This document shows positions 42,955-55,396 of a stretch of 64,000 nt of DNA, piece after piece. Numbering within the stretch: position 1 is the first letter of the stretch; each line of letters starts with the position of its first letter. The notes under the pieces were generated by a model that saw nothing but the letters and a program-made list of their open reading frames with translations, did not search any database and was not told where the DNA came from. The translations under genes were made by a program, and so were the position numbers. Source of the DNA: Linnemannia schmuckeri (taxonomy: Eukaryota > Mortierellomycota > Mortierellomycetes > Mortierellales > Mortierellaceae); NCBI GenBank assembly GCA_029449235.1, contig JANATG010000005.1:1426001-1490000 (forward strand), read 5' to 3'.

Positions 42955-44610
42955 ATGGACAGCGATGATCAACACAGCAACAGTAACAGCGACATGAATG
43001 GACTGTCGTCGAATCAGGAACGCCGCAAGCTGTTGGAAGCATACCAGGCAGGTTCGTCTTTTGTCAACAAACATTCGCAAATCGAATTCATAATGTGACG
43101 AAGCAGCAGCGAAACTGATTCCGCCATTCTTCACCCTCCGATGTAAAAACAGAACGAGCATTGAACAAGTCTCTTCTTCGAGCGTCAGTACGGCCCGGCG
43201 ACCATTCTTCCCGCCCCTCACATCCACTCAACCACTCAGTCGTCGGACACCGCGCAAGGAAATCTATCTCGGTCAAGGATGTTCTACAAAGCAAGGAGGC
43301 GTTGCAGGATGGTGGCGCATATCAACAGCAACAACAGCAGCGCCATCATCAACCACCTTCCAGCACCAAGAGTATCATTCAACATTACAACACCCTTTCA
43401 AAAACCAGTAAACCCGCCAGTACTCTTCTAGGAGTGCGCCGACATGGAGCTGTTGCACACAGGATCGAAAAGAAGCCAATACCGACTCGTCCAGGAACAT
43501 CATCAGTTCACAGCTCAATACAGAGAAGAGACAACGATGGCACTGTCTACATCATACCAACAGGTGCCTCGACAAATATACTCGATGCAGAGCAAACCAA
43601 GGGACTACAGAGCACAAAAGAAAATATGGAGGGTTCATTATGGAGTAACAGGATATCGACTCCAAAAGCAGCGGACACCTTTGGAACCAAGAGTATAAGA
43701 CAGGATCGCGCTTCGACCGTCAGCTCGGCAAAGAAGCAGGAGGAGATCTATTTGTCGCAGGCACGGCTCATGCAGTGGTATCTCATGAACAAGAGAGCTG
43801 CCGAGCATTTTTCAGCTCAAGAAAAGTCAGCGGAGGTAATTATATCATCTCAAAAAATGGACTGAAGGCAACGTTTGTTTATGAAAGAACTTTCAGCACG
43901 TTCTCACACGATACACCTCCTTCTTTCTTTTGGTCACCCAGGTACAGTTTGAGCTCGTGGGGAGGTCCCTCCTGGAGAAACAAACCAAGCTACAGAATCT
44001 TCAGAAGAGATTTGAGGTTGAACAAGATCTGGTCGAGTTGGAATCAACCTTGGGTTGTCAGGTAAGCAACCAGGATACAGCAAAATCAGTTGAATGCGGC
44101 CGTTTACGATATTTGCAAGTGAGTCTAATACCGAAGCTCATTTCATTATAGAGGGACCAGCTACTTTCTATTATTGACGGGCTGAGCACATTCAAAGCAG
44201 ACTACGAGGAATTCACAGCAGCACTGGATCGCGAGGCAAGGGTGCTGAACATACCCGGAATTGATGATTCCAACCTCGACCAATGGCTGGAACAGATCAA
44301 GGCATGCCAAAGTGTATTGGATCTGTCCACGCGGAGCTCAAGCAAAGATTACGAACTTGTAAGTGCTAGGGGTAGTTGGTTAAGTGTCTAATTTAGCTAA
44401 GAAGTAAGAGGACCATGGCCTTAACAGACGATAATTACGTTTGGTATGAATTTATTTTAGGTCCAGGCGATTGCACATGTTATGCAGGAGCTTTGTAGTA
44501 TTGTCAAGGAGGAAATACAGGAAATGAGACAATGCGCTGCTCTTGCGGCCAAACTACGCGAGACAGAGACAATTGAAGCGAGCCTTCTAGCTTCCAGTTT
44601 ACGATACTAA
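42955..44610 (+). CDS. HAUS8/AUG8-like augmin subunit
   Basis: Five exons, 42955-43051, 43153-43835, 43942-44061, 44152-44358 and 44461-44610, give 418 aa. The N-terminal half is basic, Ser/Thr/Gln-rich and disordered (pI high), as expected for a microtubule-binding tail. Then comes SQARLMQWYLMNKRAAEHF, which resembles the QWRF motif of plant AUG8/QWRF proteins. A long coiled coil follows (LEKQTKLQNLQKRFEVEQDL), then a segment like human HAUS8, LSTFKADYEEFTAALDREA. Augmin recruits gamma-tubulin to existing microtubules for branching nucleation in spindles. Most Dikarya lack it. The assignment is by motif order and partial resemblance, not by search. A generic coiled-coil protein is the alternative. 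Confidence 0.6.
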
Positions 44611-44775
44611 GCGATACGCGTTCTACTATTAAAGTCCTTCGAAATCAGTGTGACGGTTGTTTACGTTTTCTGGCCAACCCCCGGTCAAATGACCCTTTTT
44701 TGGTTTGTCTTTTACAACCTGCTACGCCCAATAAACGACACTTCTCAGTTCAATCATCAACGCCATTCAACAACC

Positions 44776-47390
44776 ATGGCGTCTCATGAAACATCTCACG
44801 GCAAAGGAATGTCGGCGGGTGTAGAATTTTTGACCTTTCAGCATTCGCGTACAAATCAAGGAAGCTCAAGTTTTGCTAAGGCGTCTATTAGTCAAGGAAC
44901 TGTAAGTGTTGCCTTGAAGGACGTTTTTTTTAAACATTGAAACATTGATCGCAGAAGTTGAAAGTCGCTGTACTTAATGCGCGCCTTGCTCGAAACTATT
45001 ATATATCCATAGGTCGGCCAAGCGGCGCCGGCGCGCCTTGGATCGACAAGTGGCATCATGATGCCTGTCCAGCAGCTTTTGTCGCCCAGCGAAGGAGTCA
45101 TGGACGCTTTGTCAGGATTATCAATTGAGCAGCTGAGCAGCATGGAGGAGACGCTGAGACGGGCTAAAATGAGTCGGCAACAACCTTCTGGAAGCACAGA
45201 AAGAGTCCCACCCAGCGCTCCGCCTCGTTATTCAACTCGACCGCCTTCAGCCAGCGTTACAGCCGCGTGTATGAAGCAGTTCATGTCAGTGATGAATGTT
45301 GCCCCAAAGGATTTTTCTCCTCCTACCAAACCATCAATCACGATTGTCGACGGAGTTCCATGGCTTACATTCACCTACACAACAAGAAGTGCTGCCAGTA
45401 CACCTTATACAATCCGGGCCGATATTGACCAGGTCAGCGTGGACGATATCCCTATAGAGTTTCAGACGACGAATTGCCTCTACCCTAGTGCGAATGGAGC
45501 CGAGGAAGAGTATAAAGGGTCCCGACGTGACTATGAGCGAGAGTGTAATGAGCAAGGGTGGAAGTTGGCACATCTGAATCCGACAATTCTGAACGATCGC
45601 AAGGGTGTACTTCAACGAGCCGTGATCAGCCTTCGGAATGCATCGTCAGAGCAAAAGTCCCGTCGAGTGAAGAGACAGGAAAAGAAGACACAGGCCATAG
45701 CTGTCGAGAAGGATGTACGTGGACCAGTCTTGCCGATCCCAAGGTTGGTTGTTTCAAGTATGTCTCGAGCGCCAGTGCCCCTTCCATTGACATGGCAGCC
45801 TGCGATGATGTCCTCGTTACAGGATGACACTCAGCAACCGATGCCCTCAAATCTGGCTCCTGTGCAAGAACCCGAGCCGCAAGTTCAGGCTGCTACTCAG
45901 CCTACGCAACGACTTCCTAGCCTTGGTTCTTTTGAGACATCGGCCAGTGACTTGTCATCGTTGGAGTTTAATGGCTACATCCAGGGCCAGCTCAAGCGAC
46001 TACGTCTTCAGATCAACATCAGCGGTATCAGCCTGGACGATCTCCCGCACGACTTCAAGAAGAGCAATTGTGTCTATCCAAGATCCTTCTTGACCCATGA
46101 CGACCAGTCTGAGCACTGGAACACTTATGGTATCCGACAGGCCGAGGAATCCTTTCTGAATGAGATCGGGTGGAAGCTGGTAAGATCTGTCATATCTGGT
46201 CACTTATCTGTCAATGCACGGTCAGTTGCTTTTTGTCTGACACTCTTCTCTCTACTCGAAAAAAATAGTGCTCGATCAACAGTGGGTTGTTAAACGGGAA
46301 GCGACTCCTACTACAGCAGGCGCTGGATGCCTACAGAAGACGATTCCTTCCATCGACTGGACAGCCTAGGGCAAGGATTGGTCCTTCCCTGTTGACCCGG
46401 AGTAACTCCTCTTTCAATCCTGTGTATTCTCTCTTCAGTGGATCGGATCCTCCTCGCACTCGTCACCGGGATCAACAGGCCCGTGTCCGTTTTGACACCA
46501 GAGATTTTATTTCCCAAAAGGCGCATGTCAAACTCACCGGCGAACCTTATTCAGAGGAAGAGGAGGAAAAGGACAAGGACTCAAATCGATATGAGAGCGC
46601 TGAAGGAGAGACGGGAGAAGAGGACAGCGACGAGGAGGATGAGGAGTATGGAGGTACAAGGGAGGAGAACAACGATAGTGAAGGAGAGGACTTTGACGAG
46701 GATGATGAGGATGACGAGGAACCAAGCGAAGGGGACTATTTTGAGGACGAGTCTGGAGATGGATCATCTTCCGAAGAAGTGTTTCATTCCCAGATGTCTC
46801 TGTTGTCCTTCACAGGCAGCATTCGAACATACAGTCTGGGTACTGGATCTGGATCCGCCCGGAGTCGACCACGCATCCATCCTACTATTGCAGTTACAAC
46901 CAGTTCAAGGAACGCCTCGCCTCTCTCTCGGTCCGAGACATTGCCGACAAGGAAGAGGTCTTGGACCGAGTTTACTTCACAGACGCACCTCAGTGGCGGT
47001 AGCAGCAGCAACAATAACCGAGATCGATTTGACAAACGGATCCGTCACGGGGACACAGGAGAGAATAGGGTTGCCTTGGGATATGAACAGAATGAACACG
47101 AGGATGGAGGAGAGCCCAATGGGGAGAAAGGAGCAGGAGTAGCCGTTGAGGACGGAGGTGGAGGGAAGGATGAGAGGGAGCATGAAGAATACAATGAGAA
47201 TGAGGATGAGGATGAGGGTGAGTATGATAATGATGATGAGGATGAGGTTGACTGGTGGAAGTCCCGGTTGAACAACAGCGAGTATGTTGAGGATCACAAC
47301 CTGGTAAGCATGACGACGGAAGAGCTTATTGGGGCGTTGACCAGTTGCTACAACAGCGACATCGAGGACTATTACGACGATGAGGACTGA
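44776..47390 (+). CDS. Protein with two DUF8032-like domains and an acidic tail
   Basis: Three exons, 44776-44901, 45013-46179 and 46269-47390, give 804 aa. The first domain near residues 130-225 reads YTIRADIDQVSVDDIPIEFQ, NCLYPSANG, ERECNEQGWKLAHLNP and LQRAVISLRN. A second, shorter copy (about residues 370-460) reads LRLQINISGISLDDLPHDFK, NCVYPRS, FLNEIGWKL and, after the second intron, LLLQQALDAYRRRF. The pattern fits the fungal domain I know as DUF8032, often in putative transcription-related proteins. The C-terminal half is very acidic and Ser-rich with long Glu/Asp runs. It starts 165 bp after the HAUS8-like gene on the same strand. No biochemical function is known to me. Confidence 0.75.
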
Positions 47391-47741
47391 CAAGGAATAG
47401 CACAGGAACGAGGAGATCGATATCGGGGATAGAGAAAGCCGGAGACAGTGAGCGAACTATTGATAGCATGGAGAAGGAGGTGATTTGATTGGCTGCATGA
47501 GGATGGATGCACGACGCTGAGAGAGTATGAAATTCCGTTTAGACGGCCTGGCAGGGTCTTCCTCGTTCCTCGGACAAGGGCGGACAGCACCACCACAACA
47601 ACCCCCTCTTTCACTCACCTCTTTTTTATTTGGCTCTTGGCTGAGTTGTTCTTTTTGGTGTAAGTCTCCCAGTACTTTCTATTCTTTTTTCTTTTTCTTT
47701 TTCTCCTCTCACTCACTGTCGCCCAACCTTTTTTTTTTTTT

Positions 47742-47768
47742 GCTTTTCTTTTCTTTTCTTTTCTTTTC
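47742..47768. repeat. TTTTC pentanucleotide microsatellite
   Basis: About five tandem copies of CTTTT in the leader of the K+ channel gene, about 190 bp before its ATG. Confidence 0.6.
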
Positions 47769-47955
47769 TATTCATCCATACCCATGCTCACTCACCACTG
47801 AACTTCCCCGCATTCCCTTTTCCATACTCAGCCTGCGTCCCTTCTTCCTAAAACAGGTCATCCTAAGGCACCTGGACATTCATACAGAAAAATAAAAAGA
47901 GTTTCCTCACTCACTTACGCTCGCTCACCTTCAGTCCAGTCTAGTCCAGTCCAGC

Positions 47956-50211
47956 ATGCCGCGACGTCAGTTTGAGCGTCTTCAGGATGAACCTGATGAC
48001 TTTGACCCGGACCAAGTCGACCACATCGAGCTGACCCAGCCCCCCGCCATCAACACACAGCGGAGTCACCACGCTCACGCCTCCTCCCCAGTGACTGACA
48101 GGGCAGGACCTTCACCCATCAGAGGAGAAGCCCAGCCACGGAGGTCGATGCATCAGGTTGACATGGACTTAGAGTGGCCGATGATCGACATTCCTCAGGA
48201 GCTTAGAGAGATGCGTGGAGAGGACGACTCGACCAGCAGGTCGAACGCTCAAGCGAACGCTATCAAGGTAACAAAGATAAAACGAGGGACTAGACGTTTT
48301 AATTGCGTCAATTGTAATTGAGAGCAAACTAAAATGCGCATGCTTTTCCCTCTTGTTTGCGGTATTTCTTTTTTTTCTTTTTTGATCATGGTAGACGTTG
48401 TTGCTGTCCCTGAACTAAACTAAAGCATTCTTTTTTTCGTGTTTGTTATCTGTGCAACGCACAATTCATCCATTGAAAAAAAAATCCCTTCTTCCCTTCT
48501 TCAGAACCCTTTCAAACGAAGGTTGTTTTTGCTGCTAGAGGATCCTTCCTCCAGCAATACCGCTTTTGCGCTTAACGTCTGGGTTTCCATGGCGATCGTC
48601 ATCAGCGCCGTCATTACCACCATCGAGACCATCCCTTCCTTCCGGTCGACAGACAACATGATCTGGTATGTTGAGAATATGTTCATGAATATTTCGCTAT
48701 TGGAATTAGATTTGCATTATTGTTCGTAGAGTTTATCATTTGGTACTGATGCACATTCCACCATCACTCCTTGACCCAATAGGTTCTACATCGAGACCAT
48801 CATGGTCATATTATTCACGATTGAATTGATTGCTCGCATCATCGCTCACTCCGACTCGTTTAAGCAGCTCAAGAAATTTGTCCTCTGTAAGTTTAGGAAA
48901 AACGAGAACAGGAAAACAATGTCGTTATTGTTACTCCTTCAGTAGAATAGCACTTTTCATGTCAACTATTCTAACTGCATCGCTCTTCACTCTTCTGTTA
49001 ACCAGCCCCGCTTGCGATAATCGACTTTTTGTCCATCATACCCTACTTTATCGAGATGGCGCTGACCAGGGACACGGTATGTTACGCCCACAGGAGCATG
49101 TCTTCAGGAGCATTATTCAGGATTGATATTCAGAAATCGTAACCACCATATCACAAGGAAAGGGGCGAGGATGCTAATTGATATTCGCCGTTTTTCAACT
49201 CAAATACGCTGTTGTCGCATAATAGACGGTGTACTTTCGATTTACGATCCTGAGACTGTTCCGACTCTTGCGCGTGTTCAGGACATTCAAGTACTCGTCG
49301 ACGATCATTATGACTATTGAGGTCATGATCGTTGCTATCAAACGGAGTATGGACGCGCTGAGCGCCTTGTTCTTCTTCCTCATCACCGGTACCATGCTGT
49401 TCTCTACACTGCTCTATTTTGCTGAGCGAGGTAAGCGCCTTTGGGTTGTTCTTTGTTATGGCACTTTGAATTGTGAATTGGTGCTTGTTCCACCTTTTCT
49501 AGGTGTCGACTATTTTCCTAACTCATATTATCTTTTGCAAACGAAACCAAACAATAGGAGAGTGGGATGATGCGAGGAAGGTATTTGTGGATGCGAACAA
49601 CAACCCGAGTACATTTGACAGTATCCCATCGGCATTTTGGTTTGTGATGGTGACGATCACGACGACAGGATATGGTGACATGGTACCGACAACATTCATA
49701 GGAAAATTGATTTCGTTCCCTGCAATGATGTGCGGTATCCTGCTGATCACTCTGCCATCGATTATCATTGGACGGAATTTCACGCTGGTCTGGGAGGCCA
49801 TGCAGCAGTACCGGCGCAAGGCTGCCGCTAATACTCGCGAGCAGAACGAGGATGATACTGGTGATGGTAAGTATAATTCATATCTCTCAGGACAGGACTT
49901 TTGTTTGTAACTGGATTAAGAAACCGTGAAGTAACATAAGTGTCTTAATCTTATGGAACGAAAAAAAAATAGAACCGAGAAGGAGCTTTGATAGCTCACA
50001 TTCATACGAAGAAGAATCGTCACGGCCAGGGTACTCGTCTCTAACAGGGAATGGAAATGTTCCAGGACAGCAGGAGATGATGGATCAATTGCAGGCGATG
50101 ACACAGGTACTAAAGCAAAACCAGCAGGCTATGGATACTTTACAACGGATCCTAGAGTCGCATGACCTCGTACCCAAAGCGTCGCCCTTTGAAGATCCCA
50201 CGCGGCTTTAG
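47956..50211 (+). CDS. Shaker-like voltage-gated potassium channel
   Basis: Seven exons starting 47956-48267 and 48505-48665 and ending at TAG 50211. The channel core has six helices: S1 after NPFKRRLFLLLEDPSSSNTA, S2 FYIETIMVILFTIELIARII, S3 IIDFLSIIPYFIEMAL, S4 RFTILRLFRLLRVFRTFK with five regularly spaced basic residues, S5, a pore with VTITTTGYGDMVP, and S6 LLITLPSIIIGRNF. GYGD gives K+ selectivity and S4 implies voltage gating. The S6 gate has LPS rather than the animal Kv PVP. The N-terminus (about 104 aa) is disordered and lacks a T1 domain. The C-terminus ends in a Gln/Met-rich coiled coil (about 50060-50160) that could tetramerise. Each S segment tends to have its own exon. Such channels are rare in fungi. 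Confidence 0.87.
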
Positions 50212-50521
50212 TCCTTTCTCTGAACCTTTTGTGGCAGGAAAGAGAAAGAAAAAAAAAATAAAATTAAAAGTGGGATGCATTGTATCGTTGGTTTTGAAGG
50301 GGTTTTTAATAAGGTAAAGTAGATTTTAAATTATTTTTTTTGCGTTGGCTATCAAGGTATGTTCAATGTCAGAAAGGTTCAACGCTCTTCTGAAGGGGGG
50401 GCCGAGTCGTAGCATCATGAAATTGAACTAGTTCTTGAGAAAATAAAGGCATCATAAGAAAGCCTCTATGAGAATGCGGACGAAGGAAACGACCGTAAGG
50501 TGAGGCTTGGAAGGAGCCAGT

Positions 50522-51246
50522 TTAAGGGGGGCAGGTGGTGGCAACGACACCGTCGGCTAATGAAAAAAAAAATGCGACAAAGATGATTGTCAATGGTTGA
50601 GTTGAGGTCGGATATATATATTTTATGTACTTAACAAGTACCGCCAAGAGTGCCTCGTGACATTCTGTACAAAAAAGAAATAGACTTACCAGCCTGGCAG
50701 AAGAGGGTGCCACCGTCGCCGTTGACGGCGACGACACGGAGAGCAACTCCAATCTATTATTTACCACGCGAGAGTGCAAAAGAACAGGGCAGCAATATAA
50801 GTGTTGGTTAATGAATATTTAAAGCAAGGGAAGAAAGCGCGTCGCGAAAAAGCAAGCAAGCAAAAAAAGCTTCAAAAACTTACGTTTGGGGGAGCGTTGG
50901 GCTTGACCAAGACGCAGGCAGTGATCGAGGTCATGGTGGTAGGCATGGGGCACTGGAATCCTTGCGAAGCCAAGAGAGCACACAAATCATGGTTGTCGGT
51001 GTAGACCAAACGGCCCAAGTAACGACCGGTAATGGAAAGGGTGGAGCCCTCAATGACGGGGGTCGAGAGGGTGCCGGTACCGGTGGCGCAGACGTTCTGG
51101 TTGATGCAGAGGGGGTAAGGGCTCAGGGTGAAGGAGGTGATGGAGATCTGGGTCGGGCCTGTGGCGCAGTTGTAGGGGGTTGGCATGGTCTGGGCGGACG
51201 CGACGGCGGCGAGGACCAGGGTTGCGAGTGCGGCAATGAACTTCAT
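50522..51246 (-). CDS. Secreted ML (MD-2-related lipid-recognition) domain protein
   Basis: Three exons: 51246 to about 50884, about 50757-50689, and a short last exon ending at 50522. The product is about 155 aa. A signal peptide (MKFIAALATLVLAAVASAQT) is followed by a compact beta-rich domain with about eight Cys. Landmarks are YNCATGPTQISITSFTLSPYP, LCINQNVCATGTGTLSTPV, LVYTDNHDLCALLASQGFQCP and a closing ATTCPP. This is the pattern of fungal ML-domain phosphatidylglycerol/phosphatidylinositol transfer or NPC2-like proteins, which bind lipids in the vacuole or outside the cell. The precise ligand is unknown. A TATA box lies about 95 bp upstream. Confidence 0.75.
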
Positions 51247-51340
51247 GGTGGTTGGCTTGGTGTGTGGGAGTTGGAGGTGGAGAAGAGCGAGGTGTGAACT
51301 GGGGAGGAAAGAAGAGGGGGAGGTGGTGGGCGGATGGCAG

Positions 51341-51350
51341 CTTTTTATAG
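51341..51350 (-). promoter_or_regulatory. TATA box of the ML-domain gene
   Basis: CTATAAAAAG on the - strand, about 95 bp before the ATG at 51246. Confidence 0.6.
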
Positions 51351-54300
51351 TCGTGAGGAATGGGTGAGAATGGAGGGGAAGAAGTATGGAAGTATTGAAG
51401 AAGGAAGAGAGCCTACATCACCGTTGTCAGTTAGTTCACTTCAACGGGATGCAGGGGGAACACAACGGATCATGCGCATACATCTAGTGGTATGAAGGAG
51501 AGTGTTTGTGGAGGAAGGAAAAGGTACGATGAGAATGTCAAGGCGTGGAGGCGCGCGCAGGCGAAAGGCGGAATTGTTCATTTCAAGAAGTAGCTTGTCA
51601 GACATGGTTTGTTTGATCAGCTCGTTGACGGGATGTTCCTCGGCTCACGCCATGCGCGTGCGAGCGGTTTTATCCTTCGGCGCCAGCTTTCTTGCCATCG
51701 AGAGTTTTGCTTTTTTACCCCAAAAAATGGTGAAGGAGAAAAGGATTGCCAGCGCTGGGGTTGGAGGAGACGAGGGCTTTGACATGGAGTATGTGCCCAA
51801 GGAAACACAAAACACAAAACATCATCAACAAATGACAAAGATTCAGGGACAGAAGGAAATCAGACCAGGGTGAAGTTTCAAGTAAACAGTGGAGGACAAC
51901 GAGCAGGAACAAGTAGCAAACAGTGACAAACACCAGCAATGAAAAACAAAAAAAAATAAGGCAACAAAGCACCATGTTGAGAGACAGGAGGACAACGAAA
52001 AATGACCAAATGTTGTAAAGTGGATTTCGCCGTCTTTCTCTTCATGCCATCCAAGTATCTTTGTTTTGTTATGCTTTGTTTACTCATTTGGTAATTATTT
52101 TTTTGTTCATGCAGGCTTCAACAAGGCCAAGTCTTTTTATGCCTTGGTGAGAGGATGGGCGCTGAAGAGAACAAGAGGAGTCGAGGAATAAAAATGTTGA
52201 AATGAGAGAGCACAATGTGGAGTAAGAAGTGAGGTACAGTCTACATTTGGAAGTCGTTTGCGCGCCCATTCCTATTTGCATAGATTTTAGCCGTGAATGA
52301 TGAAGATTGTGAGCAGATCTTCCTTCCGTTGGAATTAGCCAATCCTCGGTCATGAGAGGAGTGGGGGTACCTTTGAGACTGAATTGGAGGGAGTGAGGAG
52401 AGACAGAAGGATGAACAAGGTTCAGGGCTTTTCATCGATGTGGAGGAAGAGGGTCAAGGAAAGGTTGGTGGTGATAGTGCGGCAGGGGAAGGTATTTTTT
52501 GTGGGGTGAAGTAGAGGAGGACAGTGCGCACACCCGAGCTGCCGACACGATGGCCATTGGGGAGAGGAAAAGGTCATAAGATCCGAATGACAGAAAAGAT
52601 AAACAACGCTTACAAGGGAGAGGGAGAGCGGGCAATGACAGCGGTGCATGCCCTCACCTTGTCTAAACAACAAAGCAGCAGCAAGAAGACCTGTCATAAA
52701 CAAGGCGACAGAGGAAGGCTGTTTTTCTCTCCTTTCCATCCATGCTATTACGCGCATCCTGCACCCTGGTCATGTCGTGTTTTTGTTTATTGTAAGCGAA
52801 AAGAAGGACCTAGGACGAGCAGGACGAGTAAGCGAGAATGAGCAAATAGCCTGGTTCTGACTACAGATTGAGTGCGCCCTTCTTTTGTTGTTTTCTCCAC
52901 AAATAATCAAGCAACATGCCAAGGAGGCCCGTGAAAACTGACCACTTTAAAGTGAAAATTGTTTTGAACACACACATGTATACATGCATACATGTAGTTG
53001 TCCAATGTGTTCAAAATATAAACTACTCTTTTGAACAATTGATTGAGGCTGTTTCCTTTGTTTGTTCAAAGGTATATGTTTCCCCATCATGAAAGTTTTT
53101 TGTTTTTTTTAACTTGTTCATTCGTGTTTTGGGACTGTGATGGTAGTTTATTAGTAATGAAACTGTTTTCAACCCTCCACACACACGCACAAATCCTACA
53201 TTGCCTCCTTGCCTTTAACCCTACGCTCTGCTTTCTTACCTCTGTTGTTGCTTCATCATCTGACGTGTTTTTTTGTCTTGTGCTCTTTAGGATGGCAAAA
53301 CAATCAGGAAAGAAAAAGTGGAAAATCTTTGCGAAGGCATTGTTTTATGCGATATGTTGGGATTGCCATGTAGCTCATAAAGAATAAATATTATTTTACA
53401 CGCGTCGTGGCCTGTGCGCACCTGCCCCTTTTTCTCCAACCAACCCTTCCTTCTCTCTCTATCTCCTCTGCGCATCCACTTCTTTGTCAATCCTGTGTCG
53501 TTTGGATCTGTATTTCAATGTTTTTGGAGGCAAGTGCGAACGAAATAAAAGTAGGGGTTCAGCATATGATCAAGGGAGAAATAAGCACGAAGAAAAATAT
53601 CACAAGTAAGGGCATGCAGGTAACTGCAATAACAGACACCCTGCGTGACTAAAGCATGGAAGTATGCGTTGCACGAACGAGTAAGTGCGAGTGAATGGGA
53701 AAGGAGGTTGTGGCTGTAGTAGTGGAGGTGATGGCAAAGGTATGTGTGTGTGAAGCCAGACCTTGGTCTGGAACGGACTGTGTTTTTTTTTCTTCTTCTT
53801 TGCCTCTTTTGTTTTCATGTTCTAACTGCTCTTGATGTTTGCTGCTTGATACTTTGCAGCTGTTTGCTTTCACCAAATTTCTTCCCCCTTCGGCGATAAA
53901 CGGATTTTTTTTTGTCCTTTATGATTTCTTCCCCGTATTCTGAATGTTTGGACTTTTTGAGCGCAGATTATTTATTCATCACAGACTTTGAAGAAAAAAA
54001 ATCATGAGCATTCAGAGAGTGAGTAGTGGGTTGTTTACATAGCAGTCCTGCTTCCCACTGAGCATGAAGCCCTTCTTGCAAAATGTTTTTTTTTGTATTT
54101 TCATTCACACTCATCGTCATCATAAGAAAAAGCAAAACAAGGCAAAAAAAAACATTGACAGCAAAACCCAGGGAAGTAGCTACCTAGAGTGAGCATGCTA
54201 AAGTGTCATATTGTCTTATAGTCACCTAGGGTAGTGAGGCTCATCCAATAAAAAGGAAACGCGTTTCCAGAGATAGCATGTATTCTAGTGTTTGTTTCAG

Positions 54301-55396
54301 CAAGTCAGGAGTGTGGCAAGGTTAAATTAGGAGCTGAGTGAAAGTAGAAAACGAAACAATGAATAAATCACAAAAAAGGGAGATAGTCACCTTCAAGCTA
54401 AAACAAGGAGCAATAAGGGCAAAGAAATGGGGAATAAATATGAGAATGGGATACAGAGGGTGCCAGATATGGATCAAGTCGGCTATCTCGTCTTTATGGG
54501 AAACAGAACACACAGTAATGGTCCAGTGGATCTTCTCGCATGCTTTGGAGCGCTGGAGGAGATACCAGGCCATAAGATGTATTTGTATGTTTTAATAGCA
54601 TTCATGCCGTTCAGAAGAAGCAAAACGAAGCGTACAGTACATTTTTTTTGTATGTATGCACATGTACTTTTTGAACGCCCTATGAGCGGCCGTTCATAAA
54701 GAGTGCTTAGCTTCTTGCGTCAAACAAATGGAAATACGCCACCAAAAATAAGCTATTTGAGTGTTTGAGACTGTTTGGCTCGATGGCATCGGTTGGTTGG
54801 GAGATACATGACTGATATGAATACGAATGGGAGAAAGGGAGGAATACCACACAGGCTGTCTATTGTCCCCAGCTCCTTCCAAATCTCCCTGCAGCCATAA
54901 AATGTAATAATTCATCCTTTGCAAACAGGCGGACAAAGCAGAGCAAGAGCAGCGAGCAGGGAACAGCGCCTCTTCTGTATAGAGTTCAATAATGTGTTCC
55001 ATGCAGGGAAGGGATCGCTACTCAATCGCAGAGACCACGACCATAAAAGGTGAAGTGAACTGCCTTCGGCTGGGCCATTCTCCGATCCCATCCATTATTG
55101 GGTAACTCAGTCAGCATAAATTCTTAAAAATATATGCCGCGCGCTCCACGTTCAGAAAGCCTAACTCCTTTAAAAACGTCCCTTTGTTTCTCTTTATTTT
55201 TTATTCGGTGCGACTCATTTATTCAATTCACACGCCTCTTCCTCACTCGTCTCCACTTCGTCATCTCTCACTCATCCTCTCCCTCCCCTTCATCTCCTTC
55301 TTACCAACCCCTCTCCTGCAGTTCCATTCCTCATCACAGACACACTCATTGCTTTTCATCCCAATCAGAGATCACACCCATCACAAAAGCAAAAAG
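51351..55396. other. 4-kb gene-poor intergenic region
   Basis: No open frame here shows a signal peptide, domain or coding bias that I can support. It contains many T and A runs and, at 52943-53039, a cluster of palindromes listed separately. A CT-rich leader for the next gene starts at about 55170. Confidence 0.5.
52943..53039. repeat. Palindrome/inverted-repeat cluster
   Basis: Perfect 12-bp palindrome CACTTTAAAGTG at 52943-52954. Next, inverted arms TTTTGAACACA (52962-52972) and TGTGTTCAAAA (53006-53016) enclose the near-palindrome CATGTATACATGCATACATG. A third TTTTGAACA lies at about 53029. It could form a cruciform or hairpin, or be a MITE remnant. Confidence 0.7.

Noticed and set aside
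51351..55396. Possible genes in the 4-kb gap
   Set aside because: All open frames are short, low complexity and lack splice-supported continuation or recognisable motifs.
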